A stretch of 64,000 nt of DNA, taken from positions 117,294,838-117,358,837 of the forward strand of contig OY282558.1 in assembly GCA_958295665.1 (NCBI GenBank), in the 5' to 3' direction. Below the pieces are notes generated by a model that saw nothing but the letters and a program-made list of their open reading frames with translations, did no database searches and was not told the origin of the DNA. The position numbers and the translations under genes were made by a program. The stretch comes from Tipula vernalis. Lineage: Eukaryota > Arthropoda > Insecta > Diptera > Tipulidae. The first letter of the stretch is position 1; each line of letters opens with the position of its first letter. Shown one piece after another: positions 33,670 to 45,145 of the stretch.

Positions 33670-33747
33670 GGTGATGGATGCGGAGGCCAATACAAAAATC
33701 AGGCTGTAATGGCAATGATTTCCTATGATTTAATAAATTATTTAGTA
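33670..33747 (+). pseudogene. Fragment of an invertebrate multi-copy protein family (DGCGGQYKN motif)
   Basis: The frame reads GDGCGGQYKNQAVMAMISYD then LINYLV. The phrase (S)DGC.GQ.KN is characteristic of a large set of uncharacterised, multi-copy arthropod proteins that look transposon-derived; the conserved Asp and Cys are present. It is preceded by TTTTTAG, a possible splice acceptor. Only 26 codons are recognisable. The downstream part of the same family appears at 40260-40490. Confidence 0.45.
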
Positions 33748-34734
33748 ATGCTTTCATTACTGACCGATTACGTCTCATTACTAACCCGTTTTTACTATTA
33801 CTGCCGCTTGAAGTGTATCTATGGAAATCGCTTACTTTTTACCCTTTAAGAGGTTGGAAACGCTGCATATTACCAACTGATTGTGAATAAAACATTTTCC
33901 TTACAAAAAGCGTCAAAAGTGGGCTTTTATTCTCGCAATTGTTAATGCCCTAACGGTGGTTTTCTATTATTGCTTACTTGATCGCACGCATCCACATTTT
34001 TGTTTCTCTCTCGATTGAAAAAATGTCTGCTGTAAAACATAATCGTTTTGGTTTGTAAAAGGCAATAGCATTTTACGGAAAATTATCGCGCTTTATTCCA
34101 CAACTTTATTCGACAAAGTATCACTTTAAACGTTTTTTTTCTGTTGTTGGTTACTTGGTAACACATTTTCCCTTAGCAAGGTTGGTGCAGTCCATGATTT
34201 TTCGCGACAATTTATGTAATTACAACAAATAATGATTTTATTTTTGGTTTTCGCTACAATAAATAAATAAAAACAGCATTGAATGGTCGATTCGCAATAC
34301 ACCTAAAATACAATGTGTGTAACCCCACCGTAAAAATGCGCAAGAATGTGTCAATAAATAGAGGACATATAAAGTTAGCATTAGATGTGAAAAACCTCAT
34401 TTACCTCGACATCCTACAAATCTAAGAAAATATTAGAAGAGATGACTTTAGAAATCTGATAAGGATCATGGTGCTATTCAAAATTCTGAAAGTTCCGACA
34501 AATAAAATTTTGCTTGCAAGAACCTTTGGACGTCACTGCTATAGATATTGCACTTTATTCTGTTCAAGAGCGTTTTGATCAACTCGCACACATTTAGATT
34601 TTTACATTCACTAAACAAAGTAACCTGGAAGAGAGACGTCGTTTATGAGAAATATTTATAAATATCAAAGTAATACTCCCCCAGGTCAACAACAAAGATT
34701 TGTACAGACTTTTCAATAAACTGAGATTAGCTAA

Positions 34735-34975
34735 TTAGCTAGAAATTTTGAATATTTGTAACGAACAACCGGCAACTTAAAATGACAATATTTCGCTTCA
34801 GCTGACAAGAAAACATGCTGTAAGCGGTAACAACATTACAAATAAATACATTTCTTATTTGTAATGTTGGTACTTCTTACAGCACATTTTCTTCAAACTT
34901 GATGAAATTTCTTCGTTTTAGGTTGGCCGATTAAAGCGTTTTTCTTGGTCACAAATATTTGAAACTTTCTAATTT
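34735..34975. repeat. Foldback element with a compact 42-bp-arm hairpin core
   Basis: The core arms 34804-34845 and 34855-34896 (GCTGTAAG, CAACATTACAAATAA / TTATTTGTAATGTTG) pair at about 33 of 42 positions around a 9-nt loop. Complementarity continues outward (AACCGGCAACTTAAAAT versus GGTTGGCCGATT side, and ATATTTGTAAC versus GTCACAAATAT) to about 34735 and 34975. Probably a MITE; the core would also fold like a small-RNA precursor if transcribed. Confidence 0.75.
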
Positions 34976-35235
34976 ATTTGAAGATATATTTAAAATTTCT
35001 AGACAAACTCAGTTTTATCGCAAGCTTAGTTTCTAGTTTAATTAGGTTAGGCGAATTTCGTTCACTTCAGGGCCCCCGTATTCTTGAAATTCACCGAAAA
35101 AAGTCGTCAGCGATTTTTTTCGATCATAAAATTTCGGTCACAATCCATTTGAACTGTCGGACAAAAAGTTCGTTAAACTAAAAAATAGGCTTACAAGTAG
35201 GTTGATGACTTATGTTGAATTCTTTAGGGGAAAAA

Positions 35236-35282
35236 ATTAATCCAGACCAAAAAATTTATCTGAAAAATTGATCTGGATTAAC
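35236..35282. repeat. Small hairpin
   Basis: TTAATCCAGA(C/T)C near 35237-35248 pairs with GATCTGGATTAA near 35269-35282. Confidence 0.5.
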
Positions 35283-35434
35283 AATTTGACATTACATAAT
35301 TTTTCAAAAAAAATAAATTGATTTTCAAAACGTCAAAATTAGATAAACAAAAATATCAATCATTTGTGATTATATTTTGATGCGAATAGTTGCGTTTAAT
35401 CTAAATTAATATTTTCTATCTTTTTACGGAGGTC

Positions 35435-35760
35435 TCATTTGACACGCGATATTTTATAACCCGATTTGACAAAACGCGATAGGTAAAAAACGCAATATGG
35501 TAGAAAACACGATATTTCAAAACGCGATACGGTACAAAACGCGATATGGTACAAAACCCTATATTTTAAAACTCGATATGATACAAAACGCCATATAGTA
35601 CAAAACGCGATAATTTAAAACGCATATCCTTGTTCCATCGTACATGTTCAATTTCATCGTAAAGGTGAAGTAAAATTTTATCGCGTTTTGACATATCGCG
35701 GTTTTAAATGTCGCATTTTGTGCCATATTGCGTTTTGTACCTTATCGGATCACCAAAACA
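35435..35760. repeat. Inverted minisatellite (AAAACGCGATATGGTAC units)
   Basis: From 35435 to about 35628, ten or more imperfect copies of a 17-18 bp unit AAAACGCGATATGGTAC run in one direction. From about 35670 to 35750 the unit runs in reverse complement (TATCGCGTTTTG, GCCATATTGCGTTTTGTACC). The architecture is the same as the arms around the 10.4-kb mariner, but with a different unit. Confidence 0.8.
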
Positions 35761-36689
35761 ACTTCAAATGGATTAATTTTTTTTTCATATTCTTTGGCAA
35801 ATAAAAAAATCGATTTTTGAAAGATTATGACATTAGTCAATAGTTTTTACTCCTGTGCTATATTGCTTGCGAATCGTTATTTTAAGTTTAGTGGAAAAGG
35901 TGAGTTTAAAGTCCTTAGGAAGCGTCATAAGATATGTAAATATTTATAGTAATTCTTATATAGTTAAAAATCTTTAATAGGTGTTTCTGCATCGACTTTT
36001 TGTTGCTGGTAGCCAGTTTAAATATTGCTAAGAGTGAACCATCGGTCAGTAGAAGCATACCTAAGGTCATTAATGCTGTTGATGCTAGTGGGTTTTAAGA
36101 AAGAAACCGAATAATTTCACAGGAATCTCGATAAATTAAAGGTGTAAGGCAAAAGAAATGTAAATCTGGAGTTTTCGGACCTGAATATTCGAGCTCAATT
36201 CACACAAGCTGCATTTGGAACAATTCAAATTTATGAATTTTATTTTACTTTTTCCACAAGGAAAAAAATGTTACTGTCAAAGTAGGGGCGAAAAAAAATA
36301 CTTTTTGCCGGTGGCACCAGAAAATCAAGCAACGGCCCTGATTGTGCTCAAAGATCAAAACACAAAAAATATATAAATTGGTTCGGGAAGTTAATTCCAA
36401 GAGTTGCAATTTGGTTGTTTTAAGTCTTTAAATTTTGAAAATTTCCACAAGCCTTGATCAAAATAATGGAATATGCCCATGCTTCTTGTAGAAATTTAAA
36501 TATCTGAGGAGATTATCAATACATACAGTAGCCCGCCAAAAAATTAGAATCACTTTAAAAATTTGTTTAATAAATCCGTTTTTTTATCATTTAGTATGGC
36601 AAAACTTAAAAAAAACTACTTTTTTTTTACAAAATCCATTATTTAAGTTATATTTTTATAAACTTATGTAAATAAGACAAATAATCTAT

Positions 36690-37820
36690 TTAGTATGTTG
36701 TTATATTCCCTTTAGTTTTAATGACTTCTTTAATTCTTTCAGGCATACTGTTTATACAGTTTTTTATCATCTGCTTAATTCCGACATCATTTTTCCAAAT
36801 ATCCTCAATGTTTTCCTTCAACATTTGAATGGTGTTATTTTGGCGAGCATACACTTTCGATTTGAGGTAAGACCAACAGTTTTCGATTGGGTTCATATCA
36901 GGGGAATTACCTGCCCAGGGAAGAATCGCAATATTATGTTCGTCGAGCCATTTTCTGCTCTTTTTTGAATTGTGGCAAGGTGCGCCATCTTGCATCAAAG
37001 TGTATTCTGTTGCTGGCTTATTTAGGCTATTTATATACGGCAACACGACATCAGTCAACACTCTAATGTACTGATCGCTGTTCATTGTTTCTTCAACAAA
37101 GTAAATTGGCCCAGGACCTTCAGCAGAAATGCAGCTCCAAATCATCACCGAAGGTGGATGTTTCACTTTTTTTTGGATGCAATCGGCAGAATATCTTTCC
37201 TTAGGAAACCTTCGAACAAATTTAAAAGATTCTGTTACATCTTCCAGCCGGCACTCATCACTGAAGATGACCTATCCCGATTTGAAAAAAAGAAAAATTT
37301 GAATAGTATAGAAAACATTTCTCTAAACCACTTAACTACCAATATTTTGGCATCTTACCTTATTCCAGTCATTCTGTGTGTAAGCCTGATGAAGTTTAGC
37401 CCAAATCAATCACTGTTTTATCATATGTTTTGTCAGTTTTGGTTTTTTTGCTGGACGTCGACATTTTAGATGTTTCGTAGCAAATATTCGTTCGACGCTT
37501 CGAAGAGAAATATCCACCCCTCCATCGTTCAAGTCTTTAACAATTTCTTTAGCTGGTTTTCTTCTGTTCTGTATTGCCATTCTAACCACTTTTCTTTTGA
37601 CCCGTTCAGTTATTTTCGCTTTTCTTCCACAATTTCCTCTTCGGTTTATTATAAGACCACTACGTGTATTTTGCGAATTTATGGCTTTTGCAATTTTAGA
37701 CACCGTTGGCTGACTCACATTAGTCTTTCTGGCTATTTCCCTATGTGAATACCTTTTACTGTCAAGGTACGCAATTATCGAAGCCTTAATATCGCGCGAA
37801 ACATCTTTTTGTCTACCCAT
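36690..37820 (-). pseudogene. Tc1-like transposase (DD34E), two exons and one in-frame stop
   Basis: ATG at 37820 starts MGRQKDVSRDIKASIIAYLD, with two helix-turn-helix segments (HREIARKTNVSQPTVSKIAK; KEIVKDLNDGGVDISLRSVE). A TGA at 37412-37410 (after KHMIKQ, where CGA/Arg would fit) is the only nonsense codon. At 37358-37272 an 87-nt segment with AAG|GTAAGA and GGGATAG|GTC borders interrupts the frame and contains stops; removing it joins DWNK to VIFSDE in frame. Exon 1 is 154 codons and exon 2 is 193 codons plus TAA. Catalytic residues: FSDEC, MQDGAPCHN and NPIENCW, with 34 residues between the second Asp and Glu. Apart from the TGA the spliced frame is intact (about 347 aa, normal for the family). 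The plus-strand frames at 37158-37748 are shadows. Confidence 0.9.
37272..37358 (-). other. Probable spliceosomal intron in the Tc1-like transposase
   Basis: Donor GTAAGA, acceptor TCAAATCGGGATAG preceded by a T/A-rich tract (TTTTTCTTTTTTTC). The segment has in-frame stops, and its removal restores an uninterrupted catalytic-domain frame just before the first catalytic Asp. Confidence 0.75.
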
Positions 37821-38229
37821 CTTCCTTAAAATGCTAATAGCTATTTATAATTTAAAAAAATACCGAAATTAAACGAAGGTAGAGCAAAATGTAGTATAGA
37901 ATTTTACTTACCTAATAGCGATACACAATTAAATCAAAAAAGAAATACCAAAAACACAATTAATCAGCTCAAATTATGGAAAATTTTGCCTTTATTTTCA
38001 AACGTATTTGAAACGAAAAAAAAACAGATGTTGTTTCTAACGAGTTACGATTTTAAATGCGCATTTTTTCGTTTATATACTCGTTTATATTTTAGTGGAA
38101 ACTAATCGTAAAAACATATTTGACAGAACAAATTTGTTTGTTTTTTAATTCTAGGTCATAGCTTACTAGTTCCGTTGAAAACATTGAAATTGCATAGTGA
38201 TTCTAATTTTTTGGCGGTATACTGTAAAT

Positions 38230-39640
38230 AACGTAAGAAAATATTGTTCATAGTTAATGAATCAATTTAGGGTGGTCGACAATATCAAAAAATGTAGAAT
38301 TTTAATTATAATACGAATAATAGTGGATTAATTAATAATAAATGTTATTAATTAAAATATTTTTTTTTTAATTTGTAAAATAATTTGTATTAAATTGATA
38401 ATTGCTCTAGAACCAAATTAAGACCCTAGACCAGGTTTTTTCATTTAAAGTTTTTTTTCGTAGTTGCGGGAATATACAAAAACATACAGAAATTAACAAA
38501 TTAACGAAATATCACAAATTAGCACAATTATAAATAAAACAAAATTTATGTTTCGATATATAGTTTTTTGATTGTAATCGTGCAAATTACCGAACAAATA
38601 GCTAATTTAATTTTGTTTATATACATAATATAGAAAAGTAATGATAATTTGTTTTTAACAGGAAATAATACCAACTGATAAAACAAATATTTGCTGATTA
38701 GCGTTTCCTTAGAAGCCACTTAACAGCTTAAAGTAACAGTTTATGGTTTTTTTCGGGGCGAAAACGACTTCGGAATTTTTTTAATATTTTCAAATGCTAA
38801 ATAAATTAGTTCCGAACCTAAACTGTTTAGACAAAAAATCATGGTCAAACTAATAAAGTTGTTAAACATTGAAAACTTATAAAGCGTAGAGAGCTAATTA
38901 ATCAGTCAACAGATAATTAGTAGATCCATAAAATACTAAGCTAATAATAATTTTCTTAAATAATATTACCACTGATCGTATTTTTGTAATGGTTTATGTA
39001 CAGTATCACAAAGTAATTACGTGAATAAATTTAGCTCCTGCATATCTTGGTTCTCGGAACGTCAATTTTTGATTCACTGTTTGACGAAGCTAGGTAGAGT
39101 GTAGAGAAGCGAATTCATGGTACATAGTTAGTGTTAGAACATCTACAAATTTTATAATAGAGGAAATCCAAATAATATGCGTCCGAAATTTCTGCAGATT
39201 CATAAATTCGTAAGCTACCAGAACAATTTACGGAAAATGGTAATGCAAACTTAATTGACCAAATTTTATTTATCTAAACGATTTTACAATTTTAACTGAG
39301 ATTTTAATAACTTCAATGAATAATGCATATATGTAAGTGTTTCCATTCCACTCAATAATCATGTTTTTTGTTGAGGTCTTTTTAACGATATTTCCACGCG
39401 TGCAGGAAGGGTTTAATTGGAGTTAATCATAAGTCAACTCCTTTAACATTCAATATTCATGAACTGGAGTTTCTTTTGGTCAAAAAGGTCTCTTCTCTGT
39501 AGGTTTAGTCCTAAATGTATAGCCGCCGATAGTTTCCAAAAGAAAAATGTCGATAAAGAAGATTTTATTTCCCTTCAATACAACAGAGTGTTAAAATTGA
39601 GGTCCATCGTTAGTCAGAATTTGCGAAATTAAGGGTATAG
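38230..39640. other. Non-coding AT-rich stretch
   Basis: No gene recognised. A phrase near 38815-38850 (CCGAACCTAAACTG...AAATCATGGTCAA) recurs in diverged form near 50510-50545, suggesting an old dispersed repeat. Confidence 0.4.
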
Positions 39641-39807
39641 TATTTTCTTTCATTGACACTACAAGATGAAAATTACGTTAAATCAGAAATTTTTAGAAGT
39701 CATGTTTTCTTTTCATGATTTTTATGTTAATCATAAAAATTAAACATGACTTCCAAAAATTTATGATTTGACTTATTTGCACCCTATAGTTTCAATGAAA
39801 GAGGTTA
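39640..39807. repeat. Foldback/MITE-like inverted repeat
   Basis: Inner arms 39680-39707 and 39742-39769 match at 26 of 28 positions (AAATCAGAAATTTTTAGAAG versus its complement). Outward, CTTTCATTGA at 39647-39656 is mirrored by TCAATGAAAG at 39792-39801. The loop is about 34 bp. No coding capacity. Confidence 0.75.
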
Positions 39808-40259
39808 TTTTATTAAACGATAGTGTAATAATGAGTAACTTTAAAAGTAAGTAAGCTATTTCCTGAGTCGAAGTGTTCGAAAAATTTAAGGAAACTTTAA
39901 TGATGGTATTAAAGCCATCAGTCGACTAAAACAATTGAGAATTTGTCAATTTGAACATGCCACTTTTACGTATCACTATTAAATGTCGGATAACTGAAAT
40001 CGAGGCATCACCGATTCCTGATTTATTTAATTCTCCTGTTGTTCGAAGTGTTCGAAACCGCTAGATACATTTCTGGATAATTTCCTAATTTCGCTGAAAA
40101 GTTTGATTCTTCATTTCATTACAAATATCTAGCTTCATAAAACACAAAAAGTTAAGTCTTAAGCCTACGGATGCACTTGTTTCTTGTAACTTGCAGCACA
40201 AGGTTTTCATTTTAAAATTTATTTAAAGTAACAAATTCTAAAAATAAAATAAATAGCAC

Positions 40260-40490
40260 CTATTATTTCGGCGTCGATTGTGAGTGGAATTTTCACGCAA
40301 CCGCTCATGGAAAGGGACCGTGCGATAGAGTACGAGGTACTATAAAGAGAATGGTGTCCATTCCCACCAATAAATACGATAATATCAAAATCAATGTGGA
40401 AGAACCTACTGACATGATTATTGAATTTTGCTCAGATGTTAAATATAAATCCAAACGCATCCAACAAGGAAGGCTACTTAAATTTTAAGA
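40260..40490 (+). pseudogene. Fragment of the same multi-copy family (EWNFHATAHGKGPCD motif)
   Basis: The frame reads VDCEWNFHATAHGKGPCDRV, then RGTIKRMVSIPTNKYDN and EPTDMIIEFCSDV. The core (W.F.AT.HGKG.CDG.GG..KR) is a hallmark of the same uncharacterised arthropod multi-copy proteins that contain (S)DGC.GQ.KN about 40 residues earlier. The family's usual GVGG is altered to RVRG here. The frame ends at TAA after about 70 codons. Together with 33670-33747 this may be one ancient copy split by 6.5 kb of insertions, or two separate copies. Confidence 0.55.
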
Positions 40491-41078
40491 AATATTCAAA
40501 TAGAGAAGATTATGTAAAACTTAAATTGTAACTGTGAATATTTTCAAATTTCCCTCTTTGATACCTAAACGTGTTTTGGAAGAAAACGTATGTTATATAA
40601 CAGCCGCTTGTCATCCCCGTTATTTCGAAACATACCTAATTCCCAAAAAAAAAAAAAATCCAGGTGCAGCTACCATTCTAGTTACGCTCGTTTGTGTTGT
40701 ATAAAACTTGTTTGTACATAGAGGAGTTTCACAATCAGCAAATGAATTAACGAAAAATTCTATTAATTATAGTGGCGCGTGCAGACTCAGATTTTGCATT
40801 GTCATTATTTTGCGGTTGTTAATTTTTCACAATAATTATTGGTTAACGTGTTGTGAAACAACATCTCCACTCGCTTCATGATAGTAAAATAAATAAAACA
40901 TCAGGATAGTATAGTATATCGTGATACTATACCAAAACATTATAGAAACAGACAGGAAATACAAACGTTGACTTACATGAACATAAATTATTATATAAAA
41001 GTGTCATAACGCGTAAAATTGAGAATTAAAATTGTAACAGGTCTAAATAAATAAAAAATATTAATTTATGACCTAAGT

Positions 41079-41485
41079 CGTGTTTTCCATGAGAACTGCA
41101 CTAGAACTCGATAAATTTTAAATTCCTTTTATTTTATGTAAACAGAAAAAAATTAAATTCATAAAGTGATAATGTGTAGTGCATTTCACATAAATACACA
41201 TTTTAAGTTGTTACAGCAATAAATAATGACAATTATAGCTTATTTTTTAGTTACACTTGATAAACCCATGAATCTATCGAGTGTAGTTGCGTGTAATGAC
41301 GTCAGCAAGAAATAAGATAATATTGATGAAATAACTAAAGGGGGAAATTTGTAAACTCAAAATATGTAATTATGTCAAATACACTACATATTCGCGCTTT
41401 ATGAATTTATTTATTTTTTCGTTTTACATAGAATAAAGGGATTTAAAGTTTATCGAGTTCTAGTGTAGTTCTCATGGAAAACACG
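41079..41485. mobile_element. MITE-like element, about 407 bp, arms of about 140 bp
   Basis: The left end CGTGTTTTCCATGAGAACTG is mirrored at 41466-41485. The first 65 bp of each arm are about 90% identical as reverse complements, and weaker pairing continues to about 41220 and 41350. The interior is non-coding. No clear target duplication was found (CTAAG on the left, CTCTAG on the right). Confidence 0.8.
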
Positions 41486-41764
41486 GCTCTAGAAAGAAAA
41501 TCAAAGAACTAAAAACCGAAATTCATGTAAAATAATTAGGTATATGAACACATGTTAAATAGAAGAAAATGCGAAATAAGTAATATGAGTGACACAAATA
41601 AAATAACCAAAATTATTGAAAAATTATGAAATGCAGCGTATCGATATAGTTAAATTCCAGGAAAATGAAAATTCGGCAAAATCAATGTAAATCAATATTA
41701 TATATTTTGTTGTTGTAAACATCTAGTACCATATATGTTGTTGTTGTAATCGTTAAATAAAAAT

Positions 41765-42600
41765 TAGTATATAAGAACTACAAATTTTGTAGAAAATTCA
41801 TTCTGTTAACGTTAGTCTGTAAAATTAATTCTGTTAATACCATTCTGTTAACGTTAGTCTGTAAAATTAATTCTGTTAATACCATTATGTTAACGTCATT
41901 CTGTTAAATTAAGTCATACAATTAATTCTGTTATCGTCTCTATCTAAAATTATATTATATCAATCCATCCAAATAAAATCTCTGTAAATCTTAATAAAGA
42001 TTAAAGAATAATTTAAATCGAGAAATAAAAGCTAAAGAATAATTAAATATAATCAAAAATACGAACGTTTCTATTCAACTACAAAGTGATCCAGATATCC
42101 AGAATTCCAGAATATTGTAAGTATAATCATCAAACTAACACTGGGTACCGGGAGTATTTAACATAACGGGCTAATTCCTGCATGGCAAAGCAGGAAAGTA
42201 AGTGAAATAGGGCGTATGCCTCAGTATCTTGCTAACTACGCTGTTAAATACTCGCCTTTAGTCAACTAACACAAATAATTCTCCTTAATACACCATAGTA
42301 CCTAACTAGTTAACTAACTCAACTAGTAAATGGTACTAAAGCTAATTTTACGAATCTATCGAAACCCCCGTCAAATCAATTCGCGGAATCTAAATTCGTG
42401 CTCTCAATTATAATCTTTACTGTAGTTATATTCATATATCAAACAATCGGTTTGATTTGAAAAAACACATCTATATTCGTTGGTCAACTAGCCAGTCTAT
42501 TGTTAGTTTCAGAACCAACACACAGCATAAAAACGACACAGTAGACAACTATATTGGCATCAACCAATATAGAATATTGGCGCAGTAGAGATCAACGACT
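41765..42600 (+). other. Possible LTR-like region with a structured segment and primer-binding-site-like word
   Basis: A TATATAAG box (about 41770), AATAAA signals near 41991, a potential RNA structure at 42152-42253, and TGGCGCAGT near 42575 occur in that order. TGGCGCAGT matches the start of a tRNA-Ser-type primer binding site used by some insect gypsy-group elements. The 11-bp stem GAGTATTTAAC/GTTAAATACTC (42152-42162, 42243-42253) encloses a CCTGC/GCAGG hairpin (42177-42194). No gag or pol follows and no second LTR was found, so this could be a solo or truncated LTR, or chance. Confidence 0.3.
41801..41937 (+). repeat. 42-bp tandem repeat, about 3 copies
   Basis: The unit begins ATTCTGTTAACGTTAGTCTG and ends TTCTGTTAATACC. 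The first two copies (41801-41842, 41843-41884) are almost identical, and a third, diverged copy follows. Confidence 0.85.
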
Positions 42601-42609
42601 ATTAGAATA

Positions 42610-45130
42610 AACGTAATACTTAAAAAAAAAACAAATCGCATTCTTGTTAAGGAACGAAATGAACTGCTTCACACAACGATTTATGTTGAAAGCAATTAGC
42701 AAAATTAAGTAAATATCTTAACAAAATAAAAAATGTGTTGTCGTCCATGAACGTCAGGTAATACTATGTCATTACCAAAATATTTGCTCAATATTTTTGA
42801 GATGATGAGAATTGGTGTCAAGTTGTTGACTTTCAAATATTATGTGACACAATTCACAATTTAACTAAGCCTAACAGTTGTTCTAATGTGTGTTTACCAT
42901 GCCAAAACTAACCTAGAAAAGAATTATTGTTCTTTACATAAGCTAAACAATCTTAAAAACAAAAATGTGTCTTTCAACAAGCCAATTTGTTCGGTGGGTT
43001 TTTACATCGTCATAATGTAGAAGTAGACGCCAGTGAACGTTTTGTCTATATTCTTCAATATTTCGTTCAATTTAAATGTCATGCTCAGTAAGAAGACATA
43101 GCTATATTTAATGATACTGAGCGAAATCTTCTATCAAATGTCAAAGAGCGAATTTTCGAAATTTGTTGCCTTAGGCACGGCAAATCATCTCTGTAAATCT
43201 TTAACCTTAGGTTAAATGGTTTTTGCCTAAACGTAATGCTATAGTTGTTAATTAGCTTTTGTTCGATCAAATGGTTTACATATTTCGAAGTATTAAACTT
43301 TAAAATAGAATTTGTCAAGATGGAAATACGGAATAATCGTAATATCTGAAAACTTAGTTGCTTAAATTGAAAAGTATCTGAAAATGAAACGCTTATTCTT
43401 TCTTAACCTTAAATATCCGTATTACAAGCAACATTTATGAAATTTCATATTTCATATAGGTTTCACTGAATTAATTGCAGATTTTTAATTAGGAAGAGGA
43501 GGATAGTCGAATCTTGTTTTTTTACATTTCTTTTCTTTTCCACCTCATTTTTGATTGGTGTTGCAAATTTAGAAGTGCTTACTGGAACTTTATTTTTTTT
43601 TATGGATAGTTGTCACGTGTTGTTCGTCGACCTATTATATATTCGAAACTAAAGGAAATTTGAAATAAATTACATTTTTTTTTACTTCCCAAATGCAGGA
43701 AAAATACTTTCAAATGGGAATGCGGAGTAGGCCTCTAGGTAGCTCTTATTTAAATACATGAAATAAAAAGAACGCTACAGTTTTAATTCTAAATGTTTGA
43801 GATTTGTGCCTAACGTGCTTTAGGGTAAAATCGGAATGGCATCACATAGTAGTTAAACCAGACCTGGTAATTTATGTAGCTTTGGAAATTGGCGCTATAA
43901 GTGGCAAGGCTCCAATCTAAACCGTAAGTAAGAGCTTCTTCAATGAGCTTATCTGTAGATTTGATGTAGCATACACTAACCAACAATATTCATCAAGGTA
44001 GCAATAAGCAATAAGCAAATTAATGCAAATTAACTAATCAATCCTTGCCAATTAAGAAATGAAAAGGAAAAGCAAATTGAATATTTGAAAATTTTAAGGA
44101 AATTTAAAAATTCTGAAACTTAGAAATTATAACAATTTTTTAAATTTATGTTTTAAGGAAATTTTAAAAAATTTCGAATATTTCGAAGAATATCTTATTA
44201 AGGATAGGGAGTAGCAGCGAAATTTCAGGCCATAATAAAATCAAAACTAATATTAACCGATTTTGAGATCACTTTAACAAACATAAGGCAATCTCGATAA
44301 ATTTAGAGGACCGTAGCAGGCTAAAAGCGGTAGGTACATTGGTGAAAAATTCGCATTTGACTCAAATAAAGCGAATTATGTATGCGAAAATAATATTCTG
44401 CAGTATACTTTACCAAGTACCATTTATTATAGTACGAGTATACTGTGAGGCACAGTTAACTAAAAAGGCTGAAGAAGAAAATATTTTGGGATTAGATTTT
44501 CGCCGATTTGCTTCTTCGATCTAGCGCTTCAGATTCAGTAAAAACTCCATCAATGCGATGATGACATTATTATTTTGAACGCTCAGTTTCTATGCGAAAA
44601 CTCATATAAATCCAAATTATATTGGTTTTGAGATAAGGGTTGCGCGAGAATTTATAAATAAAATATTTCATAACATTATTTTTTATTACTCGTCTTCACG
44701 AGTTTGAAAGCTTGCATTCTTGCTTGTTTGATGTGTGAATTTTCCTAGTAATAACTTCCAAACTGTAGATCTACGATAACTAAATATAAATCTTTCACAA
44801 TCCCTTTATATTTAGCAATTTTCAAACATTGTTTTCCACAGTTGCTCGACTGTTTATATTTTTCTAAAATAACATAGCAAGCCTCTTCTATTACCAGAGT
44901 GATCCTCATTAAAAGTAATCGGAAATATTCATTTTTAGTATCAGATGATAAATGAGAGAATGAGAAAGTTCAAAAATCCTTATTTTTCTACACACAGTAT
45001 CCCCTTAAGGTAGGCTTAAGACACTGTATATTTTTCGCCACAATTAAAAAATGTCAATGAGCGGTGAATATTGTTGGTGTTCATTCGTGCTGAATATTGT
45101 TGGTGTTATCAAAATTAAAATTCTTTAGTG
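42610..45130. other. AT-rich stretch without a supported gene
   Basis: Nothing convincing. Short frames at 43085-43318 and 44339-44524 have no family resemblance. GAATATTGTTGGTGTT is present twice near 45066-45107. Confidence 0.35.
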
Positions 45131-45145
45131 TTAAGGATTTGTTTT

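Larger units (their letters stand above)
36526..38224 (-). mobile_element. Tc1-like transposon, complete ends, 1699 bp
   Basis: The left terminus CAGTAGCCCGCCAAAAAATT continues AGAATCACT; the right terminus is its reverse complement over 29 bp with two mismatches (CAGTATACCGCC). TA duplications flank it at 36524-36525 and 38225-38226. Length and a single DD34E transposase on the minus strand fit the Tc1 group. An intron-like segment in the transposase recalls Minos, a fly Tc1-family element known to carry a 60-bp intron, although Minos has much longer inverted repeats. Confidence 0.95.

Noticed and set aside
37158..37748. Plus-strand frames of 92-103 codons
   Set aside because: Shadows of the minus-strand Tc1-like transposase.
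42571..42592. Definite retroviral-type primer binding site
   Set aside because: TGGCGCAGT matches for nine bases only and no gag/pol follows; kept as a tentative observation, not a called site.
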